Under the pieces are notes generated by a model. It saw only the letters and a program-made list of their open reading frames with translations. It searched no databases and was not told the origin of the DNA. Positions 1 through 6,761 of a stretch of DNA of 24,590 bases are shown here, piece by piece; position 1 is the first letter of the stretch; each line of letters starts with the position of its first letter. The stretch covers positions 1 through 24,590 of the forward strand of contig JAITQH010000039.1 in NCBI GenBank assembly GCA_031288985.1, given 5' to 3'. A program made the translations under genes and the position numbers. The DNA comes from Candidatus Methanoplasma sp. Its GTDB lineage: Archaea; Thermoplasmatota; Thermoplasmata; Methanomassiliicoccales; Methanomethylophilaceae.

Positions 1-260
1 TAAGTACTTCTGTCATTTATTCCCCCGATGATCAATTAAGACCAAGGCAATATATAGTATGGGGGGGGGGGGGTACAAATACTTTGCGTTAAAATTGTAC
101 CATTAAACCATATGAATAATATGAATTACAGCGAGTGAGTTCGAGGTTTTGATTTTGAGCTATTGCGGTCGGAAGCATTTGGTCCGGATCCATGCGGAGT
201 ATCCTGCCGGCCCTGTGGGCGTGGAGGACACAAGGTTCGCCGGGATCATGCAAAGGACAC
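1..260. other. Intergenic, no gene seen
   Basis: The short open frames here have no recognisable motif and no good ribosome binding site. The stretch is AT-rich at its left end, carries a run of 13 G (61-73), and ends at the terminator of the minus-strand gene 301-1311. The sequence tatatagtat just before the G run could be a promoter element, but nothing downstream on the plus strand supports it. Confidence 0.5.
61..73. repeat. Homopolymer tract, 13 consecutive G
   Basis: Thirteen uninterrupted G residues lie in an AT-rich intergenic stretch. Such tracts slip easily in replication and sequencing, so the true length is uncertain. Confidence 0.85.
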
Positions 261-293
261 AAAAGTGGAAAGGGGGGAGGCTTGCGCCCCCCC
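261..293 (-). terminator. GC hairpin plus T-tract after the 301-1311 gene
   Basis: Read on the minus strand, a C/G stem (gggggg at 272-277 against cccccc at 287-292, with an inner ggc/gcc pairing round a ttgc loop) is followed by a T-rich stretch, tttccactttt. It starts 8 bases beyond the stop codon of the minus-strand gene, as expected for its transcription terminator. Confidence 0.6.
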
Positions 294-300
294 GACATGT

Positions 301-1311
301 TTATGCTTCGTCCGACGGGCCGTATTCCAAGAGCTCCATATGGTGGGTCTCTTCCTGCGTCTCAATGTCGGCCGCATACACGATCTTGGCGGAAGTGTCG
401 GCATATGCGGTAATGCTTCCCGCATCTCCCGTATCGATCGTGTAGACGTCGCAGGTTATCTCGCCGTCGACGGTGTCCAGAACCTCGGAGCCGCTCACAA
501 CCGCCGATCCGAATGAGGTCACGAAATCAAAGATGAACTCATGCACATCCACGGACGCTAAGAGATACTCGGCCTGATAGGTCTCGGCCTCGTTCCCATC
601 CTCATCCTCTTCGGCGCCGACGGTCAGTTTCAAGATCCCATACATTCCGCCTTCGGCAACCACGGCATTCCTATAGTATACTGTGCTGACCGCGTCGTCT
701 CCGTCCGTCAGCTCGTATATGAAGTACTTGTCAAGGAGGTCGGGCCTCTCGTAATCTCCGGAAGGCTCGATTATGTCCGTGGACAGAAGCTCCGCTCTTG
801 CGCTGTCGTCTTCGGCCGCGATCTCTATGACATAAGGGATGCCGTCGTCTTCGCAGGAGTGGAAGACCCACTCCACTCCGCCTTCGGTAATGCCGGTCCA
901 TACGACAAGTTCCTTCGTCTCCCCGTCGAATTCAAATCTTTCGGGGTCGCCCGCTTCCGCAAACCTCAGCGCGCCCGTCTCCTTGTGGAACATTTGGTAT
1001 TCCGTCTCGGAGCCGACGAGCGCCGCCAACGCGGTCAGATCCGCGAAGTAATAGCTCCCGCTCTCTCCCACTATCTCAAGATCGAACGTGTCCTCAGTAT
1101 CGACTATCGAATACGTGAGCGTGCTTCCTATGCCTTTGCCGCCCTGTATCACAGGGTCGTCGAACAGGTCTTCGGACGCGTTCGGATTCTTGTATATCGC
1201 TACGGCCATGACGGCGACCATCAGTACAAGAAGGATCGCGATCGCCAGCGTCTTGACGCTCACGCTCCCTGCACCTATCTTTATCGTTGAAGTCAAATTA
1301 AATTCCTCCAT
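301..1311 (-). CDS. Membrane-anchored exported protein of unknown function
   Basis: I do not recognise the family. The 336-residue product has a short basic-containing N-terminus, one hydrophobic segment at about residues 21-40, and then about 295 residues rich in Asp, Glu, Thr and Ser with alternating hydrophobic residues, as in a beta-rich acidic ectodomain. Only two cysteines are visible in that domain (motifs FHSCEDD and ITCDVY). The likely topology is a cytoplasmic N-terminus with the bulk outside the cell. The ATG at 1311 abuts a perfect palindrome and has no clear Shine-Dalgarno sequence, so the mRNA is probably short-leadered. The gene is transcribed away from the nif-like operon and has its own terminator. 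It could be a surface or sensor protein; no enzymatic motif was seen. Confidence 0.8.
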   Translation of the reverse strand: MEEFNLTSTIKIGAGSVSVKTLAIAILLVLMVAVMAVAIYKNPNASEDLFDDPVIQGGKGIGSTLTYSIVDTEDTFDLEIVGESGSYYFADLTALAALVGSETEYQMFHKETGALRFAEAGDPERFEFDGETKELVVWTGITEGGVEWVFHSCEDDGIPYVIEIAAEDDSARAELLSTDIIEPSGDYERPDLLDKYFIYELTDGDDAVSTVYYRNAVVAEGGMYGILKLTVGAEEDEDGNEAETYQAEYLLASVDVHEFIFDFVTSFGSAVVSGSEVLDTVDGEITCDVYTIDTGDAGSITAYADTSAKIVYAADIETQEETHHMELLEYGPSDEA

Positions 1312-1369
1312 TTAGGAAATCCTAAACACATCGGACAAATCAGGGTTCCTATATTTAGGGATTCCTAAT
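1311..1369 (-). promoter_or_regulatory. Promoter with two palindromic operators
   Basis: Two copies of a dyad flank the presumed core promoter of the minus-strand gene. The first, at 1311-1326, has perfect 7-base arms (TTTAGGA and TCCTAAA) and touches the start codon. The second, at 1354-1369, has a TTAGG/CCTAA core. Their centres are 43 bp apart, about four helical turns. A weaker AGGgttCCT lies between them at 1342-1350. A TATA-like element (TAAATATAGG on the minus strand, about 1348-1357) overlaps the second dyad and would place the transcription start inside the first. That layout suits a repressor; this part is inference. Confidence 0.55.
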
Positions 1370-1426
1370 TTATAATGCCCGGGGATCGGCGCAATCTCGT
1401 TCGATTCGACGGCGGATCCTAAAACA

Positions 1427-1455
1427 GGCCTGCGGCGGCCTTCGGACAGGCCGCA
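1427..1455. other. GC-rich hairpin in the divergent intergenic region
   Basis: Within the gene-free stretch 1327-1710, a GC-rich block (about 1380-1530) sits between two AT-rich blocks. It contains overlapping, mutually exclusive stems: GGCCTG (1427-1432) with CAGGCC (1447-1452), or GCGGCC (1435-1440) with GGCCGC (1449-1454) round an 8-base loop. The short open frames across it look non-coding. It may be a small RNA or a leftover terminator; I cannot decide. Confidence 0.3.
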
Positions 1456-1590
1456 AAACCAACTGTCGGCTCGATCGTCATGTCCGCCATTCCTTCCCGC
1501 ATCCCGTCTCGGCCTGCGATGCAAGATGCAGAAGAAAACATACGCGTGCACACATCCTCGGCAATGCGCCTGTGCAAAATAAAATTATTA

Positions 1591-1697
1591 TACGAATATT
1601 TATTTCAATTTATGTTATATAGGGATAATTTATTGACTTTCCCATCTGAATGGTATGTATTTAACACATGCTCAGAAACCAGACGGTTCCTTCCGTC
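1591..1697 (+). promoter_or_regulatory. Putative promoter and leader of the nif-like operon
   Basis: A TATA-like TTATATAG at 1615-1622 would start transcription near 1646, giving a leader of about 65 bases. A TACGAAT motif (1591-1597), which recurs in other intergenic regions of this window, lies just upstream of the TATA element. The leader contains a small hairpin, GACGG (1682-1686) with CCGTC (1693-1697), immediately ahead of the ribosome binding site gagagg (1701-1706). Confidence 0.4.
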
Positions 1698-1712
1698 AAT
1701 GAGAGGGATATC

Positions 1713-2591
1713 ATGGGAAAAAAGATCAAACAGATAGCTATCTATGGAAAAGGGGGTATAGGAAAATCAACGACGACGTCGAATCTGACTGCGGCGCTGA
1801 GCGAGGCTGGGTACAAAGTTATGCAGTTCGGCTGCGACCCCAAGAGCGACTCGACCAACACGCTCCGCGGCGGGACGTACATACCGACTGTCCTGGATAC
1901 CCTCAGGGAGAAGACCAAGGTCAACGCGCATGAGGTCGTATACGAAGGGTTCAACGGGATATACTGCGTCGAAGCGGGAGGCCCGGCGCCCGGCGTGGGA
2001 TGCGCCGGCCGCGGCATCATCACCGCGGTGCAGCTCTTCAAGCAGCAGAACATATTCGAAGAATTGGATCTCGACATAATATTGTACGACGTTCTCGGCG
2101 ATGTCGTGTGCGGAGGCTTTGCAGTCCCCATAAGGGAAGGCATAGCGCAGCACGTGTTCACCGTGTCGTCCTCGGACTTCATGTCCATATACGCGTCCAA
2201 CAACCTGTTCAAAGGCATAAGCAGCTATTCGAGGTCGGGCGGAGCGCTTCTCGGAGGCGTGATCGCCAACTCCATCAACCAGCCCTATTCCAGGGAGATA
2301 GTGGACGATTTCGTGAAGAGGACCAATACGCAGGTCGTGGAATACGTTCCCAGATCCGTAACCGTCACTCAGAGCGAGCTTCAGGGGAAGACCGTCATCG
2401 AGGCCGCCCCCGAGTCTGCGCAGGCCGATGTATACAGAAGCTTGGCGAAGAAGATCGCCGCACACACGGAATCCAAGGTTCCGACCCCCCTCGAAGTGTC
2501 CGAGCTCAGAGTATGGGCGGGGCAATGGGGCAAGCACCTCCTCGAGCTTGAGAAGCAGAACGGGGCGGCAGAGACGTCGGTCAAGGTGTGA
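1713..2591 (+). CDS. NifH-like nitrogenase-family reductase (ATPase iron protein)
   Basis: The 292-residue product belongs to the NifH/BchL/CfbC family: homodimeric ATPases that carry one [4Fe-4S] cluster and pass low-potential electrons to a partner reductase. The P-loop GKGGIGKST is at residues 12-20. The cluster ligands are Cys97 (motif VGCAGRG) and Cys133 (motif GDVVCGG). Arg100, the ADP-ribosylation site in classical NifH, is present. The C-terminus carries an extra tail rather than the classical NifH ending. The ATG at 1713 is preferred over the upstream ATG at 1668 because gagagg lies six bases before it and the P-loop then sits where the family has it. It heads a four-gene operon, with two bases to the next gene. 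The NifK partner downstream argues against CfbC of coenzyme F430 synthesis, which works with a single NifD-like protein. The family is certain; the substrate of the complex is not. Confidence 0.9.
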   Translation: MGKKIKQIAIYGKGGIGKSTTTSNLTAALSEAGYKVMQFGCDPKSDSTNTLRGGTYIPTVLDTLREKTKVNAHEVVYEGFNGIYCVEAGGPAPGVGCAGRGIITAVQLFKQQNIFEELDLDIILYDVLGDVVCGGFAVPIREGIAQHVFTVSSSDFMSIYASNNLFKGISSYSRSGGALLGGVIANSINQPYSREIVDDFVKRTNTQVVEYVPRSVTVTQSELQGKTVIEAAPESAQADVYRSLAKKIAAHTESKVPTPLEVSELRVWAGQWGKHLLELEKQNGAAETSVKV

Positions 2592-2593
2592 GT

Positions 2594-4117
2594 ATGGCCA
2601 AGATAAATCTGGACACCACGGCCGTGGAGAGCCGTGAGCAGCGTCTCGGCACCATAGTGTACTGGGACGGGAACGCGCAGGAGCTTTCGGAGGCGTCGGG
2701 CTATTCCAAGAAGAGCAAATGCGGCAAGGGATGCGACCTCTGCGAGATGAAGGGGCCGTTCACGCAGCCCTCGGTCTGCAGCGAGCAGATGGTGGAGTGT
2801 CAGGCAGGGAACGTCAGAGAGGCGGTGCTCATACAGCACGCGCCCATCGGATGCAGCGCTTCCCAGACCCTGTACAACACGATATACCGCATAGGGTTGG
2901 CCTCCAGGGGGCACAAGGTGGAGAATCTGAAGATCTCGTCCACCAACCTCACGGAAGGGGACATGGTCTTCGGCGGAGTGCAGAAGCTCAGGCTGACAAT
3001 CGAGGATGTGTGGGATCAGAGCCACCCGCAGGCGATATTCGTGGGCACATCCTGCGCCACGGGCATAATAGGCGACGATGTCGACAGCGTTGCGGAGGAG
3101 TACACCGCGAAGCTCGGCATCCCCGTCGTGCCTCTGCACTGCGAAGGATTCAGATCCAAGCACTGGAGCACAGGGTTCGACCAGACGCAGCACGGCATTC
3201 TGAGGCAGATCGTCAGGAAGCCGACCAAAAAGCAGGAGGATCTCGTCAATGTGATCAACCTCTGGGGATCCGACGTCTTCGGCCCCATGCTCGCAAACCT
3301 CAACCTCCGCGTCAATTACGTGGTGGACATGGCCACTGTGGAAGAGCTCGCCCAGATGTCGGAAGCGGCGGTGACCGTCGCCTTCTGCAACACGCTCGGC
3401 ACATATCTGTCCGAAGGGCTGGAGCAGGCCTTCGGAGTTCCGCAGGCAAGGGCCCCGCAGCCGTACGGAGTGCTGGGGACGGACGCATGGCTCCGGGAGA
3501 TCGCAAAGATCACGCACCGCGAGCATCTTGTCGAGGACTTCATAAAGAGGGAGCACGAGAGGATAGCCCCGCAGGTCGAGGAGCTCAGGAGAAAACTGAA
3601 AGGGACCCAAGGATTCATATCGACCGGCTCGGCGTACGCGCACGGCCTGATAGAAGTGCTGAGAGAGTTGGGCGTGACCGTCAACGGATCCGTCGTGTTC
3701 CATCACGACCCGATCTACGACAGCGGCGACACCAGCCAGGACACGCTTGCCCACCTTGTTGACAACTACGGCAACGTGGACGACTTCGTGGTGAGCATAA
3801 GGCAGCCGTTCCAGTTCCTCACTGCACTGCAGAAGCACAAGCCCGACTTCATTCTCATAAGGCACAACGGCCTCGCGCCGCTGGCGGCACGCCTCGGCAT
3901 CCCCGCGGCGCCGCTGGGAGACGAACACATCGCGATAGGATACAACGGGCTCATCAATCTGGGCAACCTGATATTGGAGATACTGGAGCGCAAGAGGTTC
4001 TGCCAGGACCTCTCGAAGCACGTGACGCATCAATACACCGATTGGTGGGCGGCGCAGACGGATCCGGCGATACTCGCGAAACACCCCGAACTCATATGGG
4101 AGGGCGTCGACCAATGA
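2594..4117 (+). CDS. NifD-like nitrogenase component 1 alpha subunit, unknown substrate
   Basis: The 507-residue product aligns along its length with the alpha subunits of nitrogenase component 1. P-cluster-type cysteines are at 62, 87 (motif APIGC) and 154 (motif SCATGIIGDD), almost the numbering of classical NifD. Cys265 in AFCNTLGTYL matches the cysteine that binds the active-site cofactor. The region of the second cofactor ligand (His442 in NifD) is three residues shorter; a His sits four residues before GYNG, as in NifE, so conservation of that ligand is unclear. An extra C43-x3-C47-x2-C50 motif precedes Cys62. The ATG at 2594 is used; a GTG at 2588, overlapping the nifH-like stop, is an alternative. 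The gene overlaps the next by four bases. Partners are the NifH-like and NifK-like proteins. The reaction could be reduction of N2, a C-S bond or something else; nothing in the window decides. Confidence 0.88.
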   Translation: MAKINLDTTAVESREQRLGTIVYWDGNAQELSEASGYSKKSKCGKGCDLCEMKGPFTQPSVCSEQMVECQAGNVREAVLIQHAPIGCSASQTLYNTIYRIGLASRGHKVENLKISSTNLTEGDMVFGGVQKLRLTIEDVWDQSHPQAIFVGTSCATGIIGDDVDSVAEEYTAKLGIPVVPLHCEGFRSKHWSTGFDQTQHGILRQIVRKPTKKQEDLVNVINLWGSDVFGPMLANLNLRVNYVVDMATVEELAQMSEAAVTVAFCNTLGTYLSEGLEQAFGVPQARAPQPYGVLGTDAWLREIAKITHREHLVEDFIKREHERIAPQVEELRRKLKGTQGFISTGSAYAHGLIEVLRELGVTVNGSVVFHHDPIYDSGDTSQDTLAHLVDNYGNVDDFVVSIRQPFQFLTALQKHKPDFILIRHNGLAPLAARLGIPAAPLGDEHIAIGYNGLINLGNLILEILERKRFCQDLSKHVTHQYTDWWAAQTDPAILAKHPELIWEGVDQ

Positions 4118-5457
4118 CAAAGCAGCCGTCGATGAAATCGGAGTCGATCAGCAGGGTCAGATACGGATGCGCCATCGGCGCCATGCACTCCGCCGTTGCG
4201 ATACCCCGCACGATCCCCATCGCGGACTGCGGACCCGGATGCGCCGACAAGCAGTATGTGAGCCTTGTCTTCTACAACGGGTTCCAGGGATCCGGATACG
4301 GAGGAGGCGCAAGCCTCCCCAGCGTCAACACCACCGAGAAGGAAGTGGTGTTCGGAGGGAACGAGAGGCTGCGCGAGCTCATACAGGCGTCCATCAAGGT
4401 GATGAAAGCGGATCTGTTCGTGGTCACAACCGGGTGCATATCCGACATCGTCGGGGACGACGTCGCGTCGGTGGTCGGAGAGTTCCAAAAGAGAAACGTC
4501 CCCGTCGTCTACGCCGAGACCGGAGGGTTCAGAGGCAACAACTTCATCGGCCACGAGGAAGTGGTGAAATCGATAGTCAACCAATACGTGGGAGACTACG
4601 ACGGGCCCAAAGAGCAGGGGCTTGTGAACGTTTGGACCGAACTCCCCTATCAGAACACGTTCTGGAGGGGAGACCTGACGGAGATAAAGCGCATATTGGA
4701 AGGCATCGGCCTGAAGGTGAACATACTCTTCGGACACGGATCCGGAGGGGTGGAGGAGTGGAAGACCGTGCCGAAGGCGCAGTTCAACCTCGTCCTGCAC
4801 ACTTGGCTGGGATTGTCCGTCGCAGAGCACCTCAAGGTGAAATACGGTCAGCCGTTCCTGCACGTCCCCGTGATACCGATCGGTTCCATCGGGACCGGAA
4901 AATTCCTCAGGGAGGTCGGAGAATACGCCGGTGTCGATTCCGAGAAGGTGGAAGCGTTCATCAAAGACGAGGAGACTGCGTACTACAGGTATATTGAAGA
5001 GTTCTCGGAATTCTTTTCCGAGTACTTCTTCGGCGTGCCGTCCAAGTTCGCGGTCATAACCGACAGCGCATACGCCCTTGCGATAACGAAGTTCGCGGTG
5101 AACAACCTCGGCCTCATACCCGTGAAGACGATCATCACCGAAGATCCTCCCGAAGAGCACCGCGATGCGATACGCGAGCAGTTCCGCAACATAGCCGACG
5201 GCGTGTCCGTCGAAGTGGAGTTCATAGAGGACGGGATCGTCATCGAGGAGACCATACGCCACGCGGAGAGGAAGCCCGCCATACTGTTCGGGACAACTTG
5301 GGACAGGGACGTCGCCAAGGAGATAGGCGCAGGCATCGTCGAAGTGAGCTTCCCCGCATCCTACGAAGTGGTGCTGTCAAGATCGTACGTCGGATACAGA
5401 GGGGCGCTGTCCTTCTTGGAAAAGATATTTACGGTCACAATCAGTGCCAGTGCGTGA
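4114..5457 (+). CDS. NifK-like nitrogenase component 1 beta subunit
   Basis: The 447-residue product is the beta-type partner of the preceding NifD-like protein. Candidate P-cluster ligands are Cys19 (motif YGCAIGA), Cys43 (or Cys39, in DCGPGC) and Cys108 (motif TTGCISDIVGDD). Their spacing of 24 and 65 residues is close to that of NifK (25 and 58). The N-terminus is shorter than in molybdenum-type NifK, which has a long extension, and is more like alternative or nitrogenase-like beta subunits. The ATG at 4114 overlaps the upstream stop codon (ATGA), implying translational coupling and equal subunit amounts. A longer frame starting at 4042 is open but would overlap nifD heavily, so it was not chosen. 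With the alpha subunit it should form an alpha2-beta2 tetramer that accepts electrons from the NifH-like protein. Confidence 0.88.
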   Translation: MTKQPSMKSESISRVRYGCAIGAMHSAVAIPRTIPIADCGPGCADKQYVSLVFYNGFQGSGYGGGASLPSVNTTEKEVVFGGNERLRELIQASIKVMKADLFVVTTGCISDIVGDDVASVVGEFQKRNVPVVYAETGGFRGNNFIGHEEVVKSIVNQYVGDYDGPKEQGLVNVWTELPYQNTFWRGDLTEIKRILEGIGLKVNILFGHGSGGVEEWKTVPKAQFNLVLHTWLGLSVAEHLKVKYGQPFLHVPVIPIGSIGTGKFLREVGEYAGVDSEKVEAFIKDEETAYYRYIEEFSEFFSEYFFGVPSKFAVITDSAYALAITKFAVNNLGLIPVKTIITEDPPEEHRDAIREQFRNIADGVSVEVEFIEDGIVIEETIRHAERKPAILFGTTWDRDVAKEIGAGIVEVSFPASYEVVLSRSYVGYRGALSFLEKIFTVTISASA

Positions 5458-5461
5458 TAGG

Positions 5462-5806
5462 ATGACGGCAAGGGTGGCAGTTGCGAGCACAGACGGAAAA
5501 GTGATCAACCAGCACTTCGGACACGCGGACCGGTTCCACATATTCGACGTCGATGAGAACGGATTCAAATATGTGGAGTCCAGGACCGCCGTGCCGTACT
5601 GCGCCGGCGGCAGCCACGACGATCGGACCGGTCCGGAGATCCTGGGGCTTCTCGAGGCCCTGAAGGACTGCCGTGCGGTTCTCGTCAGCCGCATCGGCGG
5701 CGGGGCGGTCTCCATGCTCGATTCCCATGGGATCGACGCCATCGAGGCCGGCGGGGCGATCGAGGACGTGCTCAAACGGATATCCGAGAAAAAGATCTTC
5801 GAATGA
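5462..5806 (+). CDS. NifX/NifB C-terminal-like cofactor-binding protein
   Basis: The 114-residue product is a single dinitrogenase iron-molybdenum cofactor domain, the fold shared by NifX, NafY and the C-terminus of NifB. The opening VAVASTDGK, the HFGHADRF segment and the glycine-rich SRIGGGA motif are typical. Members bind or carry iron-sulfur cofactor precursors during nitrogenase maturation. It begins four bases after the nifK-like stop and ends the operon just before a terminator, so it probably services that enzyme. The ATG at 5462 is preferred; in-frame GTG codons at 5444 and 5450 overlap the previous gene. Its presence suggests the reductase carries an imported cluster rather than a plain [4Fe-4S] site. 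The NifB radical-SAM enzyme needed to make such a cluster is not in the window. Confidence 0.85.
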   Translation: MTARVAVASTDGKVINQHFGHADRFHIFDVDENGFKYVESRTAVPYCAGGSHDDRTGPEILGLLEALKDCRAVLVSRIGGGAVSMLDSHGIDAIEAGGAIEDVLKRISEKKIFE

Positions 5807-5814
5807 AACAATTT

Positions 5815-5845
5815 GGGGGCGTTGCCCCCCTTTTACTTATTTTCC
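5815..5845 (+). terminator. Terminator of the nif-like operon
   Basis: GGGGGC (5815-5820) and GCCCCC (5824-5829) form a perfect 6-bp stem round a GTT loop, followed by a T-rich run ccttttacttatttt. It lies 8 bases after the last stop codon of the operon. Confidence 0.75.
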
Positions 5846-5889
5846 CATGAGGGCGCCGGGTCTGAACAGAATATTACCGGCAACTAATC

Positions 5890-5948
5890 TTATATTTATC
5901 CGACCATTCACACAGGAAAGATATAGATATTATTCGGGGAAGAATAAT
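5890..5948 (+). promoter_or_regulatory. Promoter and translation start region of the oxidoreductase operon
   Basis: TTATATTTA at 5890-5898 is a good archaeal TATA element and would start transcription near 5920. The ribosome binding site GGGGA (5936-5940) sits in the loop of a 7-bp inverted repeat, ATTATTC (5929-5935) and GAATAAT (5942-5948), which also covers the start codon ATG at 5947. Confidence 0.5.
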
Positions 5949-6468
5949 GACCGATGTGGTTTGGATAGGGAGAGGAGGGCAGGGGGCGTTCACCGCCGCA
6001 AGGCTGCTGGGTGCGGCATACTCCCTCCGGGACGGCGGCGGATTCGCGCTTGCATTTCCGTCCTTCGGCCCCGAACGCAGGGGCGCGCCCATGAAGGCGT
6101 TCACCAAACTGTCCCCCGAACCCATACAGGATCGCTGCGATATCGAGAACGGCGATTTCGTCGTCTATCTTGATGAGACGCTGTTCCCCGGCGCCGCGCC
6201 GGAGGCCGGAAGGGCGATCGTGAACTCGCAGTCGGCGCCGGCAGATCCCCGCATACTGTGTTTGGACGCCGGCGGCATAGCCTCGGAGGCCTTGGGTTCG
6301 CCGATGGTCAACACGGTCATGCTCGGCGCCCTCGCCGCGCTTATTGGAGGCGTGTCCGTCGAGGATCTTGACGTCGGCATAGAGAATGTCATGGCCGAGA
6401 AGCTGTGGGAGAAGAACAAGAGGGCCGTGCGCATGGCGTACGGCGCGGCGGCGGAGACGTTGCAATGA
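5947..6468 (+). CDS. porC: 2-oxoacid:ferredoxin oxidoreductase, gamma subunit
   Basis: The 173-residue product is the gamma domain of pyruvate/2-ketoisovalerate ferredoxin oxidoreductases. The N-terminal WIGRGGQGAFTAARLLG glycine motif, the FPSFGPERRGAP segment and the VMLGALAALIGG helix are typical. The four-subunit enzymes interconvert a 2-oxoacid plus CoA with acyl-CoA, CO2 and reduced ferredoxin in the cytoplasm. It is the first gene of a six-gene operon, and its stop overlaps the next start (ATGA). The full subunit set follows in the order gamma, delta, alpha, beta. The por symbol stands for the family; pyruvate as substrate is not proven, given the downstream CoA ligase and aminotransferase. 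Confidence 0.85.
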   Translation: MTDVVWIGRGGQGAFTAARLLGAAYSLRDGGGFALAFPSFGPERRGAPMKAFTKLSPEPIQDRCDIENGDFVVYLDETLFPGAAPEAGRAIVNSQSAPADPRILCLDAGGIASEALGSPMVNTVMLGALAALIGGVSVEDLDVGIENVMAEKLWEKNKRAVRMAYGAAAETLQ

Positions 6469-6761
6469 GGCCGCGCCTTGTCGATCCTCCGAAGTTCGGG
6501 TCTCCGGACGACTATCCCGAGGGAACGTCGTTCGAGGCGGGGCATCTGACGGCGGTCAACTCCGGATGGCGCAGGGTCAGGCCGGAGATCGACGGCGGCA
6601 GGTGCACCGGATGCCTCCTGTGCTACCTCCACTGCCCCGACGGCACGATAATTCGGAACGGAAGGACCGTGGCGGTGGATTACGACTTCTGCAAAGGATG
6701 CGGCATATGCGCGAAGATGTGCAAAGCGGGCGCGATAAAGATGGAGAAGGAGCACGCATGA
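6465..6761 (+). CDS. porD: 2-oxoacid:ferredoxin oxidoreductase, delta (ferredoxin) subunit
   Basis: The 98-residue product is a two-[4Fe-4S] ferredoxin subunit. The motifs CTGCLLCYLHCPDG and CKGCGICAKMCKAG give two CxxCxxCxxxC sets, and the N-terminal 45 residues are the usual lead-in of delta subunits. It passes electrons between the thiamine-diphosphate site of the alpha/beta subunits and free ferredoxin. The ATG at 6465 overlaps the gamma stop by four bases and the gene overlaps porA in the same way, indicating coupled translation. A longer open frame from 6405 was rejected because it would bury 60 bases of the gamma gene. Confidence 0.88.
   Translation: MRPRLVDPPKFGSPDDYPEGTSFEAGHLTAVNSGWRRVRPEIDGGRCTGCLLCYLHCPDGTIIRNGRTVAVDYDFCKGCGICAKMCKAGAIKMEKEHA

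Noticed and set aside
1396..1412. tRNA T-loop-like GTTCGATTC
   Set aside because: The flanking bases do not pair, and no acceptor, D or anticodon arm can be drawn round it.
1480..1737. 85-residue frame upstream of the NifH-like gene
   Set aside because: Low-complexity beginning, no motif, no ribosome site, and it overlaps the true NifH-like start.
1713..4117. CfbC/CfbD of coenzyme F430 synthesis
   Set aside because: CfbD works without a K subunit. Here a matched K gene, P-cluster cysteines in both subunits and a NifX-like gene point to a true component 1 architecture.
2381..4120. 579-residue open frame antisense to the NifD-like gene
   Set aside because: It is a mirror of the GC-rich third codon positions of the sense gene. 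The sense product has a full set of family motifs; the antisense one has none.
4030..5262. 410-residue open frame antisense to the NifK-like gene
   Set aside because: Same cause as the frame antisense to NifD: no motif, no start signal, and complete overlap with a recognised gene.
1713..5806. Conventional N2-fixing nif operon
   Set aside because: No nifE, nifN, nifB or glnB-like genes accompany it, and the cofactor His region differs, so I did not assign nif gene symbols or claim nitrogen fixation.
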